Positions 57,027-64,000 of a DNA stretch of 64,000 nt are shown here, piece by piece. Origin of the DNA: Castanea sativa (lineage: Eukaryota; Streptophyta; Magnoliopsida; Fagales; Fagaceae); contig NC_134017.1 of assembly GCF_040712315.1 (NCBI RefSeq), positions 4,122,001 to 4,186,000 of the forward strand, given 5' to 3'. Made by a program: the position numbers and the translations under genes. The stretch's first letter is position 1, and each line of letters begins with the position of its first letter. Below the pieces are notes generated by a model that did no database searches, was not told the origin of the DNA, and worked only from the letters and a program-made list of their open reading frames with translations.

Positions 57027-59320
57027 ATCGTTACTAGAATAAGACAAGAGAAGAGTTGATAGGATACGCTTCTCTAATTTCGGATCACATTTGCCATCTA
57101 AGTAAGGTCCATCTAGTGATAAATTACAACTAATTATCAATAGTCAACAGAAAGATTCATTCTATCCATGCATCCTGAAAATATTATAGTATGGATGAAG
57201 GGCCACATAACTCTCAAATAAAAAATGAATGTGTTAAGGCAACAAGATGGTTCAATAAATTTAGTTACATAACAAAATGCTACAAAAATTTTATAATATT
57301 GCTAAATTAGTGATCACTAAGCATATGGGCCCACCACAATTTGTGATTTAGTTTTTTTAGAGATCCATGTGTGAGTTAGTATGCTATTTTGAAAATATTA
57401 TGAATTTTTGTTATGTCATAGAAGGTAATTAATACTAAAAACATAAAAAATTTCACAATCTATTTTATTATAATGGTTGATGAGATAAGTAAAAGTCCTC
57501 TTCATTTCAAGTTATATATATTTTGTTCGTTTAATGATTAAAATTTTATCTTTTGGATCTAAGTACAAACTACCACATTATTTAAAATTTTAAAACATAA
57601 TAGTCCTTTCAACTTTAAATCTATAAAATTTAATGTAAATCATGAAATGAATTAATGTCAAATAGAGATGATCTTTTTTCATATGGTCAATTATGACTAA
57701 ACTAATATAATTTTTATATGAATGCACTACTGAGTATTGACATCACTTTTATTAATACTAATTATAATATTTTACTTTATTCATGATTGTAACAAAAATT
57801 ATGAATTTTTTAACCCTAAACTTAATTATTGCTACGGGAATATGGGAGCCATACGCCCCAACTCCTCCCCTTCTAAATTCAAATTTTTTTTAATAAATAT
57901 TAAAAACAGTTCTTCCTAAAAAATAGAGGCTAAAATAAATTAAAGGAATTGTCGCTTAGTTGATAACTCGTGGCCCTCTAAATAAGAATTTTTTTTTTCT
58001 ACAAAACATTTTTTCTAAAGGAAGAATTATATGATTTTGTCATAAATCACTACGTGTGTGTGCGTGCCCATTTGTAAGCGTTTCCCCTTTTTCTTTTTCT
58101 TTTATTCAATTCATTTCATAGTAATCTTTTTCTTCAAAATTTGGATACGGATGATAGTAGATTAGAAGCGTTCATATGTTTGTGCAAAATGGTTGATAAG
58201 GATTAAAAATAAATTAAGAACTTATCAAATTGTCTATAGAGTACTCATATTTGTGCTTATCTTTCTTGTTTTAACAACAACTACAAGAAGAATATTTTTT
58301 ATCATAAATATTGTCAAATTTTGGCCTTGCAACAAAGAAAGAAAATGATTTATATTATTATAATTTAATGTTATAACAAGGGAGAGGAGGATTTAAATCC
58401 TAATTCTCCTAATAAAAGAAATCGTGCCACATTACTGAATTAGAAGACTCTTAGCAAAAAAAAAGTAATTCATTTAGATAAAAATATGAATAAAGGACTA
58501 GTTGATTTTGTAGGAGTTCAAATTTAATACAAAATCAATAATAAATTATTTTCAAGATTTGAAAGTGCGCCAAACATCATTTTGATAAATGATTGATTTA
58601 AAACGTATCTTAAAAATAAAAATTATATTTTGTTAACATGAACTGAATACTAGTTTTATTTTTCATTGTATATTTTGCCTTAAACCTTAACATATTTTTT
58701 ATTCTTGAATTCTAATAAATAAATAAAAGTTGTTCATACTAAACTAATTAGGTATGTATGTTGTTCAGGCTACTTCCCTCATTGGGTATGTATGTTGATA
58801 TAGATTTATGTATACTATAATTCATTGTGTCTGATAGCTTAAGATGTGTGCATGTTGTATTTCCTAATACGTCTACATCCAAAAAATAATAATAATAACG
58901 AGACTGAAATGTGGAACCATCAAATAAACAAATGAGTATGTGAACTTTAATGTGAGTTTATTCAAGTATTGCTCAAGTCTCTTCATATGGCTAATAGTTT
59001 AGCAATTAATTTATCAGGTCATTACATCATTTTTTAGATTTTTTTTTTTTTTTTGGATATCCTTAATCCGGTTGTTGTTGTTGTCCTTTTATTTATTTAT
59101 TTATTTTATGTAAGGAAGATACAGCTGGTTGCATATATTAATATATACGTGACATTGATGAAATTATTCAATGTAACCCATTTTTTATGCTTTCCTCTCA
59201 TATTAAGGTGGATCTTAGATCTAATTCATCGGGCTCATTATTTTTCTTTTTTTCTTATGATGACATAGGGCTTGTTCGAATTCTTATGTTATTGGAAGGT
59301 GTGTTATATATACACTTATA

Positions 59321-59378
<58 letters not shown>

Positions 59379-60123
59379 GAATGTGTGTTGTGCTGGGAAA
59401 TAATTTCTCGTAATGTTGAAAGCTTTTGCCCACAATAATTCTATTCCTTTCTATTTTTTTCAGAAGGTTTTTCATAATATTATATTTTTCAATAATTCTT
59501 AATAGTGATTTCATTGTTCAAATGGCTCAACTCTCATCTGTAACATTAATTTTTTTTTTAATGAAAATGATAATATATTTATTTATATGAAATCACATAG
59601 TACAATGAAGAAATGTATTTTTCTAGCTAAACAATGACTTTTTCTTTGTCTTCTGTAGTACTAGCCAAAACTAGAATAGCACGATTACATTGTAAAAGAA
59701 TACTAAAAAAACAGAAATAAAATCAAAACTATCTCTCATTTATAACATTCAATTAGTCTTATTATTACCTTATAAGCTAGGCAGATATCAACATCCTAAT
59801 TAGAACAACTCTAGACCCCCATTTAAATAGTCTCTAATTTTAGACTCTAAACCCAAGTTATTCTTTTAATAATCAAAACTGGTGATATTAATTAATTAAA
59901 TTTGGTAATATTTTCCCATAAAAAAAATTTTGATATTAAAGCAAGTACGATGGAACTACACTAATTCAAGATTAGTATACGTAAGCAAGCAAGTATACAC
60001 GACTTTGCAAGTATTTATGATTAGTATATATATATAAAAGCAAGTACCAATAATATTGCACACATGCCAAACTTTTTTTTTTTTTTTATTAAAACACGTT
60101 CAACTTTTTCTACCTGATTTTTC

Positions 60124-60171
<48 letters not shown>

Positions 60172-60564
60172 ATATTCCTGATAATATTACATGCATGTAA
60201 TTTTCCTTTTCTTTTTTGACAAGTCAGAATTTCGTGAGTCATCGTTGATGATGCTATTAAAGCTACGTCACACTTCCAGAATGGAACTACACTAATTCAA
60301 GATTTGACATAAAAAGAATAAAAGCTTCCATTAAAAACAAATGGCCTAAAAGAAAAAATAAATATACATTTAAGCATAGCTTATTTAGTTGAAATTAAAA
60401 TATTTTCACTAAAAATACTATAAATAAAGATAAAAATTAGTTAAAATGGTACAGTAAATACTATAAATAATATCAAAATTACAATGAGACACATAAATAA
60501 TAGCAAAAATAAATTGAATAGTAAAATAAGCTAGAAAAAATAATCAATACCAAATGTACACTAA
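57027..60564. other. Intergenic DNA upstream of SEO
   Basis: Very AT-rich, with no gene. A possible MITE lies at about 57268-57421, with imperfect inverted ends and GTGGTGGGCCCATATGC read on the minus strand, like that at 9520-9672. (TA)n tracts occur at about 59329-59373 and 60128-60169. Short ORFs spanning these tracts are artefacts. Confidence 0.6.
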
Positions 60565-60815
60565 GGCAGCGTTTGGATAGCGGCTGCGTCCCCAACGTCT
60601 GCGTTTTCAGCTTTTTTTTTTTTACTGAGAAGTGATGTTCATGTCTGTCAGTTTTTATTGTTCACGTCACTATTTAAGCACTGTTTATGTACTATTCACA
60701 GGACCCACTACCACTTTATTCAAAAAAAAATTAAAAATAGGTCTCATGGTACTATTTACACATTTAAAAATTATTTTGTTACAGTATTTTCAATTTTCAG
60801 TTGTATCTAAATAAA
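60565..60815. mobile_element. MITE related to 2576-2785
   Basis: GCGTTTGGATAGCGGCTGCG on the left; the right arm in reverse reads GTTTATTTAGATACAACTG. The body shares GCTGCGTCC, the T run, TGTTCA..., AAAAATTATTTTGTTACAGT and the CAGTTTT/CAATTTTCAG end with the nested MITE in the hAT element. The flanks are only loosely duplicated. Confidence 0.6.
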
Positions 60816-60829
60816 CTCTAAATCATTAC

Positions 60830-61288
60830 AAATTTACACGAGTAGCACATGATTCACCTCCTTGGTTACTTCAAATAATCCTAATGTGCCAAGTGTCACG
60901 CATTCTCGCGTACCTTGCTCCTTCTCTTGCTAATAAAGAAAGACTATATTCACTACTTGTCATTCGTCAATTGCTACTAATGTGATTACCCTATTATTTA
61001 GTTCGTGATTAATCTCAATTCCCTTGATAATTGGGCAGTGATTTGAATTTATATTAATAAATTTACATGAGTAGCACGTGATTCACCTGCACGGTTACTT
61101 CAAATAATCCTAATGTGCCAAGTGTCACGCATTCTCGCGTACCTTGCTCCTTCTCTTGTTAATAAAGAAAGACTATATTCACTACTAGTCATTCGTCAAT
61201 TGCTACTAATGTGATTACCCTATTATTTAGTTCGTGATTAATCTCAATTCTCTTGATAATTGGGCAGTGATTTGAATTTATATTAATA
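60830..61288. repeat. 229-bp tandem duplication
   Basis: Two copies start at about 60830 and 61059 with only scattered differences (for example CACCTCCTTGG / CACCTGCACGG). Landmarks are GTGCCAAGTGTCACGCATTC, GTCATTCGTCAATTGCTACT and GATAATTGGGCAGTG. No ORF. Confidence 0.93.
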
Positions 61289-62427
61289 AATAGCAAGTGA
61301 TTAATATAAAAATATTTCCTACAAAGAATTTGTCCTTTCCCGTAATTTCCAGGAACTATATCAGATGCTAAAATAGTTGGGAAGATATTTAATTAATATT
61401 AATTTAGTATACGAGATCTGAATTGATCTTGAATCTTAGGATCTCCCTACACTACCCATTTTCCTTTTGACATAACCCTAGCCCTTGGTGCATTTGCATC
61501 AATTTATGTAAAAATTTCAGTCTATTTGAAAATAAGAATCTACTTTTTCTATTTTATGTACTCACTTTTCAAAACATTCCACATCAAATTATCTATTTTA
61601 CACTACATTTTATTAAAATATCAATTTATCTTGATTTTTAAAAAAATTTCTCTTTCTTCACACACAACTACTATCCACTCTTTTTATTCATCCTCAAGAT
61701 ACATAAAGAAAGAATAAGCAACTAAATACAAAATGAAGTGTTAGTATAAATTTACACCGTTACTGTAGCAAACTTATAAATTTACACAATTATACACAGA
61801 CTAATGTGAGTCAATTTTAAATAAAACTGTGTACATTCTATACGTTTTTCTATTATATATGGTCTGAAGTGAATGCTCTTAAAGTGTGTTTGTTTGGAAG
61901 TGAAATAAAGTGGATGGAAAACTTTGGAGAGAAAATAGGAATTGAAACTTTTTTAGTGTGTGTTTGTTTGGGTGTGGAGAAAGAAAAATAAATAGTAAGG
62001 CCTAGGTGTTTTCTCTCCAGGCACACCAAAAAATTTTCTCCCCAAATGGAGAGAAAACTGGGAAGAGGAACTTCCAAAAACACCCTTGGAATTCACCTCT
62101 AAGTCTCCAATGTGTTGGCTTCTTCTTTTTTTCTTTTTTCCTTTGATTTTTTCTTTCTTAGTTATTAATGTCCTAGCTTCCTCTTTTCTCTCTTTCTTTT
62201 TCTTTTTTCCTTTGCTTTTGAATGGAAGTGTTAATTTCTTCTCTTCTTTTTTTTTCTTTATTTTATTTTTTCTAGACATGTAGTTTTCTTCTTCTTCTTC
62301 TTCTTCTTCTTTTTGGGTGCTCATATGAATGTTTTCTCATTAATTTTGGTTGGTTTTTTTTTTTTTTTTTTTAGAAAATAGTTTTGGGTTAATTTATTAT
62401 GCTATTTTTTTTTTTTTTTTACTTTAA
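61289..62427. other. Intergenic DNA with pyrimidine-rich runs
   Basis: No gene. About 62120-62420 is T/C-rich with a (TTC)n tract at about 62286-62312 and T runs. The Lys/Glu-rich ORF on the opposite strand comes from this low complexity. GTGTGTTTGTTTGG occurs twice (61886, 61958), possibly the ends of a small element. Confidence 0.6.
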
Positions 62428-62901
62428 TGAAGTGTCCATCTGACGAGTCAAAAATTTACGATCGTCATCAAGCTAAAATCGTCATTAACCAAGAGAAGAC
62501 GTTACGCATTTATTACGCTCATTGATGACAGAGTGTAACGGATGGAGAAACGATCACAGAATGAGTTGTGAACTTCAGATAAAGATTTTGTAACGCACTA
62601 ACCGTTGAGCATAAATACAGCGATTCATTGCCCATTAATTAGGCAAACAACTATAAAAGATAAGGCAACAAAAGTTAAAGGTATACACAAATACTCTACG
62701 AAAATTACTTTCCAGTCTATTTCTCTCTAAAATCTTTCTCCCTTACTGACTTAAGCATCAGAGGTAGTTTGGCTAACGCCACACCGGCATGTTACTCTTC
62801 CACCCAGTTCATTTTGTAGGTTTTCCTCCAACAGAGACAACCTCAATCACAGCTTTGTTCATCCGCTACGACAAGGAGCTCAACTACTATTTTTTGCATC
62901 A
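62428..62901 (+). mobile_element. 5' LTR of a Ty3/gypsy element
   Basis: Probable start TGAAGTGTCCATCTGACGAG, TATA candidate CTATAAAAG at 62651-62659, end TTTTGCATCA at 62901. TTTGGCGTCGTCTATGGGAA follows at 62906, equivalent to the primer site of the Tat element at 26994. The left boundary is inferred. Confidence 0.7.
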
Positions 62902-62979
62902 TCAGTTTGGCGTCGTCTATGGGAATCATTAATCATTCAAGCCATCTTTCCCAGTGACAAGAGTTTCTCGAAGTATGAG

Positions 62980-63811
62980 ATGGAATCAGAAACCGCACAA
63001 CAGCTAGAAGTTGTGCAACAACAACAAATCCAGGCCCTCCTGGCTAATATGGAAGAGCTAACTCGCCAAAATGAAGAGTTGCGAAAGACAATGGAATCCC
63101 AAAACGCAGAACGTCGTCAAATAGGTGAAAACCAAAATGAAGAAGAATCAAACTCTTAAGCCAATAGACAAGACAAGATCTCAGCAGAAGATTCCTCTAG
63201 GATGGAGAATGAGCTTTGCAACATAAGGAAGGAGATGGACGAGTTAAAAAGTGCCACGAAGGACAAAAGTGGGGAGAATTTAGATGGGATTATTCGAAAG
63301 ACAGACTCACCATTTACTACTGAAGTACTGAACCGTCCCCTCCCACCGAAATTCCGTCTGCCATAGTTGGAGTCGTATGACGATTCCAAAGATCCCTTGG
63401 ATCAAATTGAATCATTCAAGACATTGATGTTGTTGCAGATGACCCTAGATGAGGTGATATGCAGGGCATTCCCAATGATACCCCCAGGAACTATTGCGAA
63501 TTTTGAACAACTCAGGAAGGGTTTTATTCGTCATATCATTGGGGGGGGGGGAGGGGAAGACACAAGAAGCCAACCGGTCATCTTCTCAACATTCAACAGG
63601 CAGAAGGAGAAATGCTAAGACAGTACGTGACCCGATTCAATAAGGAGCTACTACAGGTAGACGAAGCTGAAGATCAAGTCATCCTAACAACTTTCCAAGT
63701 AGGGTTGCTACTTGGGGATTTTTTTTCTTCTTAATCACCAAAAGCCCACCAAAAACTGTCGTGGAATTGCTCTAAAAAGCTCAGAAGTACATGAATACAA
63801 AAGATGCGATG
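62980..63811 (+). pseudogene. Gypsy gag start, frameshifted and interrupted
   Basis: ATG at 62980 opens MESETAQQLEVVQQQQ, then a Gln/Glu-rich coiled-coil-like stretch to a stop at 63157. The frame reads on with a second stop at 63364 into the gag core (YDDSKDPLDQIESFKTLM, AFPMIPPGTI, FEQLRKGFIRHIIGG). A G10 run at 63541-63550 shifts the frame, and the continuation RQYVTRFNKELLQ is found in another frame. It is cut at 63811 by an LTR start. Confidence 0.85.
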
Positions 63812-64000
63812 TGTAGACACTCAATTTTGTACCCATGATTTAATTAAGGAGAATGACTTGAATGACCATCCACGTACCCCAAAAATCATGATTACATTAC
63901 ATGCATCAATTTGGTCTTGCTTTGCATGTGTCAATTTGTCCTTGCATTGCATGCATCAATTCATTCATTGCATACCATAAAAATGATCTTGAGGTTCTAA
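63812..64000 (+). mobile_element. Start of an LTR inserted in gag
   Basis: TGTAGACACTCAATTTTGTA opens a block matching the LTR at 9817 (ACTCAATTTTG(C/T)ACCCAT(A/G)ATTTAATT, CATACCATAAAAATGATCTTGAG). It runs off the window. Confidence 0.75.

Noticed and set aside
58380..58460. Possible further SINE (GGATTTAAATCC near 58393)
   Set aside because: No A box, tail or target duplication could be paired with it.
59187..59514. ORFs ending in Ile-Tyr repeats
   Set aside because: Translation of a (TA)n microsatellite.
61953..62324. 123-codon Lys/Glu-rich minus ORF
   Set aside because: Arises from (TTC)n and T/C-rich low-complexity DNA on the other strand.

Overview
This window is nuclear DNA of a woody eudicot. 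It is AT-rich and full of nested plant transposable elements (Ty1/copia, Ty3/gypsy Tat-type, SINEs, MITEs, hAT, Helitron). Its one intact host gene has seven GT-AG exons and encodes a sieve-element-occlusion (SEO/forisome family) phloem protein. The repeat families look like those of Fagaceae (oak/chestnut/beech) as I remember them, but I cannot prove the species from sequence alone.

Layout. 0-5.1 kb: short non-autonomous elements, namely tRNA-derived SINEs, three adjacent fold-back MITEs, a Mutator-type MITE with a 9-bp target duplication, an hAT element inside a SINE, and a large imperfect inverted repeat (about 3989-5100). 5.3-8.7 kb: a ~506-bp unit repeated three times, the third copy split by a 1.83-kb Helitron that itself holds a SINE. 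9.8-15.3 kb: an LTR block with two copies of a ~1.4-kb solo LTR. 15.8-18.2 kb: a decayed copia gag-pol on the minus strand. 18.2-26.6 kb: mostly non-coding LTR-derived DNA with a 698-bp tandem duplication, a 50-bp x 6 array and a minus-strand gypsy gag. 26.6-37.2 kb: a decayed Tat-lineage Ty3/gypsy element with gag, protease, RT, two RNase H domains and integrase, then a 151-bp x 5 array and a large antisense reading frame before the 3' LTR. 37.4-40 kb: a fold-back element and a structurally complete 1.92-kb non-autonomous LTR retrotransposon. 43.9-45.8 kb: a minus-strand relative of that element, its LTR broken by a second copy of the Mutator-type MITE. 46.5-52 kb: a minus-strand retroelement whose gag-like ORF is split by a 2.39-kb solo LTR. 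52.5-57.0 kb: the SEO gene on the minus strand. 57-62.4 kb: AT-rich intergenic DNA with microsatellites, MITEs and a 229-bp tandem duplication. 62.4-64 kb: the 5' end of another gypsy element, interrupted by an LTR that runs off the window.

Only the SEO gene looks able to make a full host protein (689 codons, no stop or frameshift in the exon model). All transposon coding regions carry stops or frameshifts or are truncated. I found no tRNA or rRNA gene and no CRISPR array. Several insertions (Helitron, hAT, two Mutator-type MITEs, two solo LTRs, the short LTR element) have readable empty sites or target duplications, so much of the order of insertion can be reconstructed.
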